From Lactiplantibacillus plantarum EGD-AQ4 (GTDB lineage Bacteria > Bacillota > Bacilli > Lactobacillales > Lactobacillaceae): 64,000 nucleotides of DNA. Made by a program: the position numbers and the translations under genes. The notes beneath the pieces were generated by a model that had not been told where the DNA came from, ran no database searches, and saw nothing but the letters and a program-made list of their open reading frames with translations. This document shows, in pieces, positions 1-9,751 of the stretch. The DNA lies in the NCBI RefSeq assembly GCF_000463075.2, contig NZ_AVAQ01000012.1:1-64000 (forward strand), in the 5' to 3' direction. Within the stretch, counting starts at the first letter, position 1; each line of letters opens with the position of its first letter.

Positions 1-75
1 GAACAGGAATCCAACAACTTGCACGTTTTAACCATGATTCACTAACACAATGCGCATAAAGAAAGGACTTTTTTA

Positions 76-912
76 ATGATCAATTCAGTTACCCTAAACA
101 ATGGCGTTGACATGCCACTGTTAGGTCTTGGAACCATGCAGGTCAAAGATATTGAAACAATTCTGCCTCAAGCTATTAAGCTCGGTTACCGTCTCATCGA
201 TACTGCTGCCAATTACGACAATGAGACTGAAGTCGGTAAAGGCATCCGTGCGAGTCAAATTGACCGTTCACAATTATTCATTACTTCAAAGCTAAAAATC
301 CAAACTAACGGTTATGACGGGACAATGAAGGCTTTTAACGAATCACTTGAACGGCTTCAATTGGATTATCTGGATTTATACTTGATCCATCAACCCTATG
401 GTGACGTGCTCGGTGAATGGCGTGCTCTGGAAGAATTATACCGGCAAGGCAAAATCAAAGCAATCGGGGTCTCCAATTTTGCACCTTTTCAGTTGATTGA
501 CCTCATCATGCACAGTGACGTCAAACCAGCGATCAATCAAGTTGAAATCCACCCCTTCTATCAAGAGAATCGTGCAACGGTCTACAACCAGCGACAAAGT
601 GTTCAGACAGAAGCATGGGCGCCATTTGGTGAAATGCTGGGGGTCTTACAACAATTGCCAACACTTAAAAGCATTGCTGAAACTCATCACAAAACAGTGG
701 CACAGGTTATCTTGCGCTGGCTGTTACAACGTAACATCGTCGCCATTCCGCGCTCAGGCGACCTTGACCATCTTAAAGCTAATCTAGCTATCTTTGATTT
801 TACCTTATCTGCCACTGAAATGGATTTAATTCGTCAGTTGAACACCCATCATTCAACCTTCATTGACCATTTGACCGCAGATGGCACCGAATTTTTATCC
901 AAAGTCAACTAA
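76..912 (+). CDS. aldo/keto reductase
   Basis: NADPH-dependent cytosolic reductase of small aldehydes and ketones, AKR5 / 2,5-diketo-gluconate reductase type. The 278 residues are the usual length. The catalytic tetrad is visible as Asp42 and Tyr47 in the DTAANYDNE block, Lys72 in SKLK and His105 in LIHQPYG. The C-terminal cofactor signature IPRSGDLDHLKAN is present. The ATG at 76 follows a good ribosome site (AAAGGA at 61-66). It is first of three plus-strand genes separated by 18-20 bases and ending at a strong terminator, so it is probably co-transcribed with the acetyltransferase and the NAD(P)-binding protein. The natural substrate cannot be told from the sequence. Confidence 0.93.
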   Translation: MINSVTLNNGVDMPLLGLGTMQVKDIETILPQAIKLGYRLIDTAANYDNETEVGKGIRASQIDRSQLFITSKLKIQTNGYDGTMKAFNESLERLQLDYLDLYLIHQPYGDVLGEWRALEELYRQGKIKAIGVSNFAPFQLIDLIMHSDVKPAINQVEIHPFYQENRATVYNQRQSVQTEAWAPFGEMLGVLQQLPTLKSIAETHHKTVAQVILRWLLQRNIVAIPRSGDLDHLKANLAIFDFTLSATEMDLIRQLNTHHSTFIDHLTADGTEFLSKVN

Positions 913-930
913 ACATCAAAGGAGTTATCT

Positions 931-1461
931 ATGAAAACTTACGACATGAATTCAGCTGAATATCAAGCTGGACAATCCGATTTTGAAGCCTCGCGTCTCG
1001 GCAGCTATCACGTTAATCAGGCCGTTCCCGGAAGCGCAGAACAGCAACAAGCCTTCGACCAACTCTTCGGTGACCGGTTACCTGCTGATAGTACTATCTG
1101 GGGGCCGTTGCAAGTCGACCGCGTCAACCATTTGTCAATTGGCCATCACGTCTTCATCAATCATGATTTGACGACCGTGGCATTAGGCGGCATCTTCATC
1201 GAAGACAACGTTCAAATTGCCCCAAACGTCAGTCTGATCACGGCTAATCACGATATCAATCAGATGAATATTTTGAATACGGCCCCGATTCGCATTCAGG
1301 CGAATGCTTGGGTGGGGACCAACGTCACGATTTTACCAGGCGTAACCATCGGTACCGGTGCAATTGTGGGTGCTGGTGCCGTCGTGACCAAGGACGTGCC
1401 CGCTCATACGGTGGCAGTTGGAAATCCTGCTAAAGTCATCAAAAAGTTAACGCGCAATTAA
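931..1461 (+). CDS. hexapeptide-repeat sugar O-acetyltransferase (maltose/galactoside type)
   Basis: Acetyl-CoA dependent O-acetyltransferase of the left-handed beta-helix (LbH) family. From about residue 65 to 165 the protein is built of hexapeptide repeats, ending in the family hallmark GAGAVVTKDVPAHTVAVGNPAKVIK. His107 in TANHD is the expected catalytic histidine. At 176 residues it is slightly shorter than maltose acetyltransferase, because the N-terminal cap (residues 1-60) diverges from the usual maltose acetyltransferase cap. Second gene of the 76-2108 operon with a ribosome site AAGGAG just upstream. The acceptor sugar is unknown. Confidence 0.9.
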   Translation: MKTYDMNSAEYQAGQSDFEASRLGSYHVNQAVPGSAEQQQAFDQLFGDRLPADSTIWGPLQVDRVNHLSIGHHVFINHDLTTVALGGIFIEDNVQIAPNVSLITANHDINQMNILNTAPIRIQANAWVGTNVTILPGVTIGTGAIVGAGAVVTKDVPAHTVAVGNPAKVIKKLTRN

Positions 1462-1481
1462 ATTAAGGAGATGGAATAAAC

Positions 1482-2108
1482 ATGCCACAACACATTTTAC
1501 TATTAGGTGCGACTGGCTCCGCAGGTACTGCGATTCGTCAGGCGTTACTAGACCAGACTGATGTCGTTACCACCCTAGTTTCCAGACACGCTAATCGTCT
1601 GACGCCGGTAGCCGGCCGCGAACAAATCACCCAACTCGACGTTCACGACGAGACCGCTTTGAACCAAGCAATGGCTGAACAAGATATCGTCGTTTCAGCA
1701 CTATCCGCAGAACGTGATGATAACGAACTCGCGAGCCTGGCTGAAGCGGTTATGGCCGCAATGGCGACCCAACACGTTCGGCGTTTAATTTTTATGGTTG
1801 CCATGGGTATTTATAACGAGATCCCGGCAACGGTCGGTGCTCAAGATAATGTCGAGCACAATCCCTTGCAAATACACAACCTCAAGGCGGCTCGGGTCAT
1901 CGAGGATTCTGCCTTGAACTACACCCTACTACGACCCGGTTTTCTGGTCACTGGCGATTCGACCGTTACCATCACTCAAAAAGGTGAACCCGTCACCAAC
2001 AACACGACCTCACTCGCATCAGTTGGCAGTGTCGTTGTCCAGCTCATTACTGGAAAGTTAACCGCCAACCGGGCTAGTTTGGGACTGAATCAGCCGGCGA
2101 AGAACTAA
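1482..2108 (+). CDS. NAD(P)-binding Rossmann protein (atypical SDR, NmrA-like)
   Basis: Short atypical SDR with the dinucleotide-binding loop GATGSAG at residues 9-15 and the family motif LLRPGFLV near residue 150. It lacks the classical Tyr-x-x-x-Lys pair, so it belongs to the NAD(P)H-binding group that often acts as quinone or flavin reductase or redox sensor. 208 residues is normal for this group. Third gene of the operon, with ribosome site AAGGAG at 1464-1469, closed by the terminator at 2164. Confidence 0.87.
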   Translation: MPQHILLLGATGSAGTAIRQALLDQTDVVTTLVSRHANRLTPVAGREQITQLDVHDETALNQAMAEQDIVVSALSAERDDNELASLAEAVMAAMATQHVRRLIFMVAMGIYNEIPATVGAQDNVEHNPLQIHNLKAARVIEDSALNYTLLRPGFLVTGDSTVTITQKGEPVTNNTTSLASVGSVVVQLITGKLTANRASLGLNQPAKN

Positions 2109-2163
2109 GCCATGTTTAAGTAGTTGTTGGGTTCAAACCACATTTAAAATCGCTACAATAATA

Positions 2164-2214
2164 AACGAAGGCCCCACTTAGAAGTTTTTGCTTCTAAGTG
2201 GGGCCTTCGTTTTT
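2164..2214 (+). terminator. strong intrinsic terminator of the 76-2108 operon
   Basis: Arms 2164-2184 and 2191-2211 are perfectly complementary over 21 bases with a 6-base loop (TTTTTG), followed by a short T run. The stem is symmetrical enough to work from the other side too. Confidence 0.9.
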
Positions 2215-2550
2215 ATGCTTTACTGAGCTGCCAGTCGGGCGAGACTGCGGCGACTCCACGCAGCAGTCGTCATCCTAGTACCTGTTTGAGGCCACGGGAT
2301 GACAATGTCTAGATTCAGATAAAACACCATCATCACGTCAAATTTCGCCCGGCCCATATCTGGTCATTACTATCAACGCCCTATTTCAACTTGACTTTGA
2401 CCTTCAACTGTTTTGGACGTTGGTGGTGAGTCATCAACAGCCGCAACCCGACCTTCCACAAGGTACTCATGACCGTCATGATCACCAACCACGATACTTT
2501 TCGACGCATACGCCATCACCTCGACTTATTTTGTCTCGAGCATACCACAA
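2215..2550. other. gene-free spacer between converging operons
   Basis: No reading frame with start, ribosome site and plausible protein was found on either strand. Nothing repeated or strongly palindromic was seen. It separates the 76-2108 operon from the convergent ABC exporter genes. Confidence 0.6.
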
Positions 2551-4338
2551 TTAACTCACGTGCGCAGAATTTTGTAGCTGAATCATATCGTAATAGTAGC
2601 CATGTTGTTGTAACAACTCATCATTGGTGCCGCGCTCCACGATTTGACCCTGATTCAAGACTAAAATCAGGTCTGCGTTTTGGATCGTCGATAACCGGTG
2701 GGCAATCGCAATCGTCGTCCGATTTTCTTGAATGCGGTTTAAGCCAGTCTGAATCATTTCTTCCGTTTCAGTATCCACGTTGGCCGTGGCCTCGTCTAAA
2801 ATCAGAATCTTAGGATCAGTCACGATCGTGCGGGCAAATGAAATCAGTTGTCGTTGACCAGAGGAATAACTCGCGCCCCGCTCAATCACGCGTGACTGGT
2901 AGTTCTCAGGAAGGTCATTGATGAAATCATCCGCCTTCACGAACTGCGCGGCGGCTTGGACTTGTTCGTCCGAAATCTGGTCATTGAACATACGAATATT
3001 AGAATTGATATCGCCATAGAACATGAACGGTTCTTGTAATACCAGGCCCATCTTCTGCCGTAATTCTTCAGCCGGATACTCACGAATATCCCGGTCGTCG
3101 ATCAATACTTCACCGGACTGGAATTCGTAGAACCGCATCAGCACATTGATCGTCGACGTTTTCCCGCTCCCAGTCTGACCAACGAGCGCCACCGTTTGGC
3201 CAGGCTCCGCGACAAACGACACGTCCTTTAATACCGGGTGTTGCCCGTCATAGGCAAAGGTCACGTGCCGAAATTCAATCTTGCCACGCGTAATCTTGGC
3301 GGTGGGGTCAGCGTGTTGCGCCGGCGCAATCGTTGGATCATCCATGACTCGTAAGACCCGCGACCCGGCAACGACCCCGTCTTGAAAGTCAGACAGGTTA
3401 TCCATCATCGACGTCATCGGGTTATAAAAGTTATTCAAATAAGTAATAAACGCGTAGACCACCCCGGCAGCCACGTATCCGTTCAGGCCCCGGACCCCAA
3501 AGATACCGAGCACCATGACCGTCCCTAAGGCGTAAAACAAGTCAATGAGCGGACTCAATAACAGTGAATTGGTTCGAATCATCGCCTGTCTGGTTTTGAA
3601 ATAAGCATCATTGGTCTGGTCAAATTCGCCATTGATTCGGTGTTCTTGCCGGAATTGCTGAATCACGCTGATACCCGTAATCGCCTCACTCAGCTTCGTA
3701 TTCAGCTCACTGAGCCGCTCCCGCATCCGCCGATAAACCCGCGAACTGTAGCGTTGGTAATACCAAATCGTCACGCCCAAAAATGGCATGAAGACGAGTA
3801 GCCACAGCGCAATCTGCGAATCCGTCAGATACATCGCGACAAATGAGGAAATCACAGCGAAAAAGGCCGTAAATAGCGTGTTAAATAGTGCCCAAAAGTT
3901 AGAAAATGACATCGTATCATTGGTCAGCCGCGATAGAATCGAGCCACCCGGGACTTGGTCAAAGTAGCGCATTCCCATCCGATGCAATTTGCTAAACATT
4001 TGTCGCCGGACATTTTCTAGCATGTACTCCGCACCCATGGTACTACTGAAGTTCTGCACGAATTGCATCAGGGCACGAACGACCATCCCGAAGAAATACA
4101 GGCCGGCAAAGTACCACATGATTGGTACCGTCGCGTGGCCTGTCTTGAGGTAGTGGTCGATAAACGTCTGCAGGACCCGCGGCAAATAAATATTAACGAC
4201 ACTGATTAGTCCGGAAAAGACGATGGCCGCAATGAAGAACCATTTGAATGGCTTGGCATACGGCAACAGCCGCCGAATAACCGTGAGTTGTTCCTTAACG
4301 GGCATCGAACGTGCCCATACTGATTGACGTTGCGCCAT
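2551..4338 (-). CDS. heterodimeric ABC exporter, catalytic-site subunit (BmrD/YheH type)
   Basis: Membrane half-transporter: about six TM helices (residues 35-320) then an ATPase domain. Walker A is GQTGSGKT, and Walker B LILDEATANVD carries the catalytic glutamate. The signature reads SSGQR instead of LSGGQ. In heterodimeric multidrug exporters such as BmrCD, the partner with a poor signature pairs with the partner whose Walker B glutamate is lost, which is exactly what is seen here. 595 residues is typical. Its ATG overlaps the stop codon of the upstream gene (TAATG), so the two are translationally coupled. Substrate unknown; drugs or lipids are likely. Confidence 0.92.
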   Translation of the reverse strand: MAQRQSVWARSMPVKEQLTVIRRLLPYAKPFKWFFIAAIVFSGLISVVNIYLPRVLQTFIDHYLKTGHATVPIMWYFAGLYFFGMVVRALMQFVQNFSSTMGAEYMLENVRRQMFSKLHRMGMRYFDQVPGGSILSRLTNDTMSFSNFWALFNTLFTAFFAVISSFVAMYLTDSQIALWLLVFMPFLGVTIWYYQRYSSRVYRRMRERLSELNTKLSEAITGISVIQQFRQEHRINGEFDQTNDAYFKTRQAMIRTNSLLLSPLIDLFYALGTVMVLGIFGVRGLNGYVAAGVVYAFITYLNNFYNPMTSMMDNLSDFQDGVVAGSRVLRVMDDPTIAPAQHADPTAKITRGKIEFRHVTFAYDGQHPVLKDVSFVAEPGQTVALVGQTGSGKTSTINVLMRFYEFQSGEVLIDDRDIREYPAEELRQKMGLVLQEPFMFYGDINSNIRMFNDQISDEQVQAAAQFVKADDFINDLPENYQSRVIERGASYSSGQRQLISFARTIVTDPKILILDEATANVDTETEEMIQTGLNRIQENRTTIAIAHRLSTIQNADLILVLNQGQIVERGTNDELLQQHGYYYDMIQLQNSAHVS

Positions 4339-6089
4339 TATTGCACCGCCCCTTCCACTTTAGTCTCCAATTGTTGTCGCTCAAACATCTGTTGGTACCA
4401 ACCATGCTGAGCCATCAATTGGGTATGAGTCCCGCGTTCGACCACGCGACCCGCATCTAAAACGATAATCTCATCGGCGTTCATCACCGAACTCAATCGA
4501 TGGGCAGCGATGATGGTCGTCTTATCCGCGCGTTCGGCTTTTAAATTCGCCAAAATCTCTGCTTCAGTCTCAGCATCGACCGCCGATAACGCATCATCTA
4601 AAATCAGTAATTCGGGGTTGATCAGTAACGCCCGCGCAATTGCTAATCGTTGCCGCTGTCCACCTGAAAGCGAAATTCCTTCTTCACCAACTTGGGTGTC
4701 ATAACCGGCTGGCATGTTCGCAATCTGACCATTCAAATCACTCTTAGCAGCGACCGCTTCGACCACATCCTGACTGACACTCGGGTCCGCAAACCGGATA
4801 TTCTCCCGAATCGTGTTCGAGAACAAAAAGCTGTCTTGCGGCACGTACCCGATGGCTGGCAAGTAACTATCCAGCGCGTATCGCTTAATGTCATGCCCGC
4901 CATAAGTAATCTGACCATCATACTGGTCAAATTCCCGCAAAATCAATTTCATGATAGTTGATTTACCAGCGCCGACCCGTCCGACGATGCCGAGGGTTTG
5001 GCCCGCCTTCAACTTAAAGTTGACGTCACGCAAACTAGTCCCGGCATCATTAGGATAGTTGAACTGGGTGATTTGATACTGAATATCACCATGGGGCCGC
5101 TGTTCAATGCCGCGTTTGGCATCCACGATTGCACTCTGTTGATTCAATAATTCCATGACCCGATCATACGAGGCGTTTCCCCGTTCCATCGTATTGAACA
5201 ACATTCCGACCGCAAACATCGGCCAGACCATCATCCCTAGATAGGTGACGAACGAGACGAGATTCCCAATCGTAATAATGCCATGGGTCACGTACATACC
5301 GCCGAGAATAATCGTCGCACCATACGAAAGCGCAATAATCATCGTAATCGCGGGATCGAACAAGGAGTCGAGCACGTTGACGTGGCGGTTGATTTTAATC
5401 GTCTCATCAATTTGTTGATCAAAATCGGCCACGTCGGCTTGTTCCTGTCCTAACGCTTTGATGACTTTAATCCCACTGATACTTTCCTGAGCCTTATTGT
5501 TCAAACGAGAAAAGGCCGCTTGGGAAGCACGAAATGCCACGTGGATTTTTTTACCCAAGTAACGTGACACGACCGCTAATAATGGAAAGGGAACGACCGC
5601 AATCAGTGTCAAACGCCAGTCGATCAGCGTCATCATCGCAATCAACGTCGTTCCACCCGTAATGATGGAGTCCGCAAATTGGAGAATCCCGCCACCAGCG
5701 ACTCGCTCAACCGCCGTTAGGTCATTAGTCGCATGCGCCATTAGATCCCCGGTGCGATACTTCTGATAAAAGGTCGCGTCCATCTTCATAAAATGCCAAA
5801 AGAGGCGTTCCCGCAGCGTTCGTTCCAAGCCGGCCGCACCACCCCAGATCGCGTTACGCCAAAGATAGCGCGCTAAGTATTGACCAATGGCGGCCGCCCC
5901 AATGATTCCCAGATAAATTATCAAGGACCGCGCTGTTAAGTGGTGTTGGTTGATGCCATCCACCACGTCCCCGATAATTCGCGGTGGAATAATGCCAATA
6001 ATTGCTGTTAAGACTAGCCCGAGCACGCCCGCTGAATACAACTTCCATTCGCGCCGGAAATACCAGCCTAGTTTGATAAATATGCTCAC
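4338..6089 (-). CDS. heterodimeric ABC exporter, degenerate-site subunit (BmrC/YheI type)
   Basis: Partner half-transporter of 583 residues: N-terminal six-helix domain and C-terminal ATPase. Walker A GRVGAGKS and a full LSGGQRQR signature are present, but Walker B is LLILDDALSAVD, with Asp where the catalytic Glu should be. One ATP site of the pair would therefore be non-hydrolytic, as in BmrCD/LmrCD. First gene of the two-gene minus-strand operon. The ribosome site GGAGG lies 8 bases before ATG, and a perfect 20-base palindrome sits immediately upstream of it, probably a repressor site. Confidence 0.92.
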   Translation of the reverse strand: MSIFIKLGWYFRREWKLYSAGVLGLVLTAIIGIIPPRIIGDVVDGINQHHLTARSLIIYLGIIGAAAIGQYLARYLWRNAIWGGAAGLERTLRERLFWHFMKMDATFYQKYRTGDLMAHATNDLTAVERVAGGGILQFADSIITGGTTLIAMMTLIDWRLTLIAVVPFPLLAVVSRYLGKKIHVAFRASQAAFSRLNNKAQESISGIKVIKALGQEQADVADFDQQIDETIKINRHVNVLDSLFDPAITMIIALSYGATIILGGMYVTHGIITIGNLVSFVTYLGMMVWPMFAVGMLFNTMERGNASYDRVMELLNQQSAIVDAKRGIEQRPHGDIQYQITQFNYPNDAGTSLRDVNFKLKAGQTLGIVGRVGAGKSTIMKLILREFDQYDGQITYGGHDIKRYALDSYLPAIGYVPQDSFLFSNTIRENIRFADPSVSQDVVEAVAAKSDLNGQIANMPAGYDTQVGEEGISLSGGQRQRLAIARALLINPELLILDDALSAVDAETEAEILANLKAERADKTTIIAAHRLSSVMNADEIIVLDAGRVVERGTHTQLMAQHGWYQQMFERQQLETKVEGAVQ

Positions 6090-6100
6090 ACCGCACCTCC

Positions 6101-6120
6101 TAAATTTTAATTAAAATTTA
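6101..6120. promoter_or_regulatory. 20-base perfect palindrome before the ABC exporter operon
   Basis: TAAATTTTAATTAAAATTTA is its own reverse complement with no mismatch. It abuts the ribosome site of the 4338-6089 gene, so a bound repressor would sit in the 5' untranslated region. The AT-rich form resembles MarR-type operators; no regulator gene lies next to it. Confidence 0.5.
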
Positions 6121-6508
6121 ATGAAACAACATTTTATAATACCATACTTCGCCGAATCGCTTTAATGATAAGTTCCAATATCAAGGCAAAGTGATTGCGC
6201 CGCTGTGAAAATAAGCTTAAACTAGTTACGTTAACGGGACGGTCCAGGCGATCGTCCTTTTATATGGTCAAATTCCACCGTCGCGCAGCACATTGACGGC
6301 ACTCGCAGGCGGTGGATTATTGAGCGCCATTCGGTGATGGTCAGCGGCAGTTACGCGGACATTTCGATCGAATATCGCGCCCATCGGCCATCACCGGCAT
6401 GACTGGTCAAGTGGCGTTAGCACTTACTTAACAGGCTTGACTACATGTCCGATTGGGCTTGGTGAGCTGTCCAAAATACGCCAATTATCGATTAAGGAGT
6501 GTTTAATT
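6121..6508. other. divergent intergenic region, ABC exporter / MFS transporter
   Basis: Should hold both promoters. A partial hairpin GGGACG...CGTCC with following Ts lies at 6236-6261, and inverted CGGTGATGG / CCATCACCG arms at 6333-6400. No gene is supported. Confidence 0.45.
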
Positions 6509-7903
6509 GTGTCTGAACCAAGTACCGTTACTTTAAAAACGAAGCTCGCCATCCTATCCGTTGGCCTGCTCTCATTTGTCGGCATCCTCGTGGAAACTTC
6601 CATGAATGTGACGTTTCCCACGTTGATCAAAACGATGGGTGTCTCGCTCGATACCGTTCAATGGTTGACGACCGGCTACTTATTATTGACTACGATCGTC
6701 ATGAGTACCACCGCGTATGTGTTGAAACGCTTCAACCCGAAGCCCCTATTCTTATTCGCCGCCCTAGTTTGTCTTCTCGGCGGGATTCTCTGCTGGATTG
6801 CCCCCAGTTTTCCGGTGTTATTGACCGGTCGCCTCTTACAAGCGATTGCGACGGGAATCTCGATTCCACTGATGTTCCAGCTGATTTTTACTAACGTCCC
6901 GCGGAGCAAGCTCGGGACCTACACGGGAATGGCAAGTGTCATCGTGTCGCTAGCCCCGGCGTTAGGACCGACTTACGGTGGTGTCCTGACGAGCATCTGG
7001 TCGTGGCGCGCCATTTTCGTGGGCATCGTCCCGATTTTAGCGTTACTGGCCATTCTTGGCGCCATCAACATTTCCGGTCAGGCGCTCGGTGTTGGTGACA
7101 AGAAGTTCGACTTTCTGGGGGCCTTCCTCTTAGCCGTGACGTTCACCAGTCTGTTATTTACATTCAACAACGCCGGAACGCACGGTTGGTTGTCACTGAA
7201 CTTCGGTGGCTGGTGCGTCTGGAGCATCGTGATGATTGCTATCATGGTCACTTACGCACTCAAGGGTCGTCGTAAGCTGATCGATTATTCGATTCTAAAA
7301 CTACCCGTATTACGCCTCCGCTTGTTCAACTACTTCGGCCTGCAATTTATCAACATCGGCTTATCCTTTGTCTTACCGCTATTCGCCCAAACGGTGCTTG
7401 GCGCCTCGGCGATGATGGCTGGCTTGATGATGTTGCCCGGTGCCATCGTGGGGGCCATCACCGGTCCGATTGCGGGTAAGATTTATGACAAGCAAGGTCC
7501 GACGATGCTGTTGACCTTCAGTGCGATTATGGCCAGTGTCGCTCTCATCCTATTCTGGTTGACCACCGACCACTTTACCGTCGTCTTGATCGCCTCAATT
7601 TATGCGCTGCTCCGAATCGGCTTTAACACCGGCTTTGGGACTGCAATTTCAGATGGCAGTACCCGCGTGCCGTTACCACAAAAGTCAGACCAGAACTCCA
7701 TGTTCAGTATGATGCAACAGTACGCTGGCTCAATCGGGACCAGTATTATGTCTGCCGTAATTTCCGGATATGAAATTCATCATACGACGGTCACTGGTAC
7801 GGTGATGGGTAGCAAGTTGGATTTCATCCTGTTATTCATCTTGGCTATCGCCATTTTAGCCAGCGTCTTGCGCGTCAAGCGGTTGGAAGCAGCCCAACAT
7901 TAA
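6509..7903 (+). CDS. MFS drug:H+ antiporter, DHA2 family (14 TM)
   Basis: Proton-driven efflux protein of the inner membrane. Around 14 hydrophobic segments, and the antiporter motif C region (SLAPALGPTYGGVL, near residue 150) is clear. The start is taken as GTG at 6509 because AAGGAG lies 9 bases before it; an in-frame ATG at 6437 would add 24 residues that are not membrane-like and lacks a ribosome site. This gives 464 residues. It is divergent from the ABC exporter, so the region holds two efflux systems of different energy source. Ends at the terminator 7935-7981. Confidence 0.9.
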   Translation: MSEPSTVTLKTKLAILSVGLLSFVGILVETSMNVTFPTLIKTMGVSLDTVQWLTTGYLLLTTIVMSTTAYVLKRFNPKPLFLFAALVCLLGGILCWIAPSFPVLLTGRLLQAIATGISIPLMFQLIFTNVPRSKLGTYTGMASVIVSLAPALGPTYGGVLTSIWSWRAIFVGIVPILALLAILGAINISGQALGVGDKKFDFLGAFLLAVTFTSLLFTFNNAGTHGWLSLNFGGWCVWSIVMIAIMVTYALKGRRKLIDYSILKLPVLRLRLFNYFGLQFINIGLSFVLPLFAQTVLGASAMMAGLMMLPGAIVGAITGPIAGKIYDKQGPTMLLTFSAIMASVALILFWLTTDHFTVVLIASIYALLRIGFNTGFGTAISDGSTRVPLPQKSDQNSMFSMMQQYAGSIGTSIMSAVISGYEIHHTTVTGTVMGSKLDFILLFILAIAILASVLRVKRLEAAQH

Positions 7904-7934
7904 CACGAACCGGTCAGATAAAATTACTAATAAT

Positions 7935-7981
7935 ACGACACAAAAGCCCAGGTCATTCGCTGACCTGGGCTTTTGCGTCGT
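7935..7981. terminator. intrinsic terminator, probably bidirectional
   Basis: Arms 7935-7955 and 7961-7981 pair over 21 bases with one mismatch around the loop TTCGC. A-rich and T-rich flanks on the two sides fit use by the converging genes ending at 7903 and 8012. Confidence 0.85.
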
Positions 7982-8011
7982 ATGAGTTTTGATTGAGTCT
8001 TATCGGGAAGG

Positions 8012-8413
8012 CTATAGAAACGGCCCAAATGTAAAATGAGTGGCAATCAAACCATGTCCAATACTCAAGTTGCGCAGCTCTTTTTGACTGAGTGATTTTA
8101 GCTTGTCGTGGATAAAACCATGCAGCATTCGGTTTTTCGGCGGCAATCCCATCGGAACGATACAGTCCCTTTGACAAGTCAAATAGATATCAGTAGCCAC
8201 CTTGATGACGCTTTTGCCATTGCTTAAGTCCGTTGCCGACTTGAGCAAACACCTTTTATATCCACTAGGCTGATTCTCTAGATTTTCGGCATAAGCCTGA
8301 TCAATCAACTGGAAAAAATATTCTGCCTCTTCATCCATAAGCTCCACCACGTTTCTGTTCAGTTCAATCCGGTTCTGATTCCCCATCGTTACGACTAGGC
8401 CAACCTCTGGCAA
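8012..8413 (-). CDS. hypothetical protein, possibly 5'-frameshifted
   Basis: 133 residues counted from a TTG codon; I do not recognise a family. The body is a normal soluble sequence (VVTMGNQNRIEL, DEEAEYFFQLIDQAYAEN). There is no ribosome site before the TTG. The same frame runs up to a stop and encodes YEEAELPEV before it. In the neighbouring frame, from ATG at 8450, the DNA reads MTDNNFKLR right up to that point. Joined, MTDNNFKLR-YEEAELPEVGLVV looks like one natural N-terminus, so an intact ancestor probably began at or upstream of 8450 and a small indel near 8423-8430 broke it. Up to 8698 nothing else is supported. Confidence 0.5.
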   Translation of the reverse strand: MPEVGLVVTMGNQNRIELNRNVVELMDEEAEYFFQLIDQAYAENLENQPSGYKRCLLKSATDLSNGKSVIKVATDIYLTCQRDCIVPMGLPPKNRMLHGFIHDKLKSLSQKELRNLSIGHGLIATHFTFGPFL

Positions 8414-8698
8414 TTCGGCCTCTTCGTAACTTGAAGTTGTTATCCGTCATCTCGAAGTAATTGATATTGAAATCGTACCGCGCAATTTTCAAATAGCAAT
8501 TACTTTGGGGTAAAAAAAGAGTTGGTGGACGAGAATAAAGACTCTTGAATATTAGAACACATAATTAACCTGTCAATATGGGGGTTGAAGCAACTGGTTG
8601 CCTTCTTCAATTGTTATACACTCTCCCGGCTCAATTTAGCCACCCTCAAAGTGAGAATAAACGCTCCGCTTGACTTCCTTACACAATGTAAATTCATA

Positions 8699-9487
8699 TT
8701 AACGATTTGGTATATTCCGTAAGAAATCCCTAAAAGAAGACACGACGCATTCGGGTCTATCAATCAGTATATTATGACCAGCATTATTGATTACTTTAAT
8801 ACTGACGTTCTCATGTTGCTGTGCATATTTTTTTGAATCCTTATATCCCACAATATTGTCATACAATCCAGCAATTATACAGATTGGGACATCCCCTGTA
8901 ATTTCAATATTATTTTTCACAAACGCATAACTATTTTTTTCGAAACGCGCAAGATATCTACTCTGGTTCTCACGCATTGGCGTGTCAATAATGTCTTTGA
9001 AGAGGTTGAACTTCTCTTTCGTTAAAAAACAGTTAGTGCTCGAAAAAGCTTGATATTCATCTGAATCCTCTCGAAATGTGACCAACGCGTGCTCCAAATG
9101 TTCGACATTTCGACGATCTTTATCAGGGATTAACATTGGAGCAATCAAAAATAACCCGCTTATGTTCAAGCTGCTCTTCAAAAGTCCGATACCCAAATAA
9201 CACCCGTATGAATTTCCAATAACAATTAATTGGCGATTCGAAAATAAAACCTTTAATAACTTTACAATCATTTCTACAGTTTGATCAGAGTCATCTGATA
9301 AAACATTGCGAGATTTGCCCATTCCAGGCAGATCTATATATACTCTTGTAAATTGTTGTGATTCACCAAAATAAGGCTCAAAATTATTTATTAACGATTT
9401 CGAATTCAGCGGAAAGCCATGTAAGAAAACGAGCACACACCGTCCTGACCCAAAGCTTTGAAACTTTAGTTGATCATACTCAGACAT
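8699..9487 (-). CDS. alpha/beta hydrolase
   Basis: Cytosolic serine hydrolase of the alpha/beta fold, 262 residues. Visible: oxyanion motif FLHGFPLN (21-28), nucleophile Ser93 in GNSYGC, acid Asp209 in GLYDN, base His237 in NAGHN, so the triad is complete. The closest general type is the haloperoxidase/lactonase-like group; substrate unknown. A strong ribosome site GGAGG lies upstream of ATG. The gene is clearly more AT-rich than its neighbours, with codons such as AAA, ATA and TTT frequent, suggesting acquisition by transfer. It stands alone between gene-free stretches. Confidence 0.85.
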   Translation of the reverse strand: MSEYDQLKFQSFGSGRCVLVFLHGFPLNSKSLINNFEPYFGESQQFTRVYIDLPGMGKSRNVLSDDSDQTVEMIVKLLKVLFSNRQLIVIGNSYGCYLGIGLLKSSLNISGLFLIAPMLIPDKDRRNVEHLEHALVTFREDSDEYQAFSSTNCFLTKEKFNLFKDIIDTPMRENQSRYLARFEKNSYAFVKNNIEITGDVPICIIAGLYDNIVGYKDSKKYAQQHENVSIKVINNAGHNILIDRPECVVSSFRDFLRNIPNR

Positions 9488-9751
9488 ATTCTATTACACC
9501 TCCACAGCAATCAGACTATCAACTTTCACGAGTTCAAAGATCACGTTTCAACGCGTTAGTCATTATTGCTTATTTAAATTACTCATTTATCCGCCTCAAA
9601 ATATCCATCTTGTAATCTTAACATTAGGCTAGTCTCAAGTCACAACCTTTTTTTATAGTGATTAACAAATGAGCGGGATACAGCTGCTTTTAACTACAAT
9701 CAAATTTCTTTAAATGTAGCCAAAAAGCATCTACGAAATTTTAGGTTAAAG

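Noticed and set aside
2469-2813. 114-codon plus-strand frame
   Set aside because: Mostly antisense to the ABC exporter C-terminus and lacks start signals.
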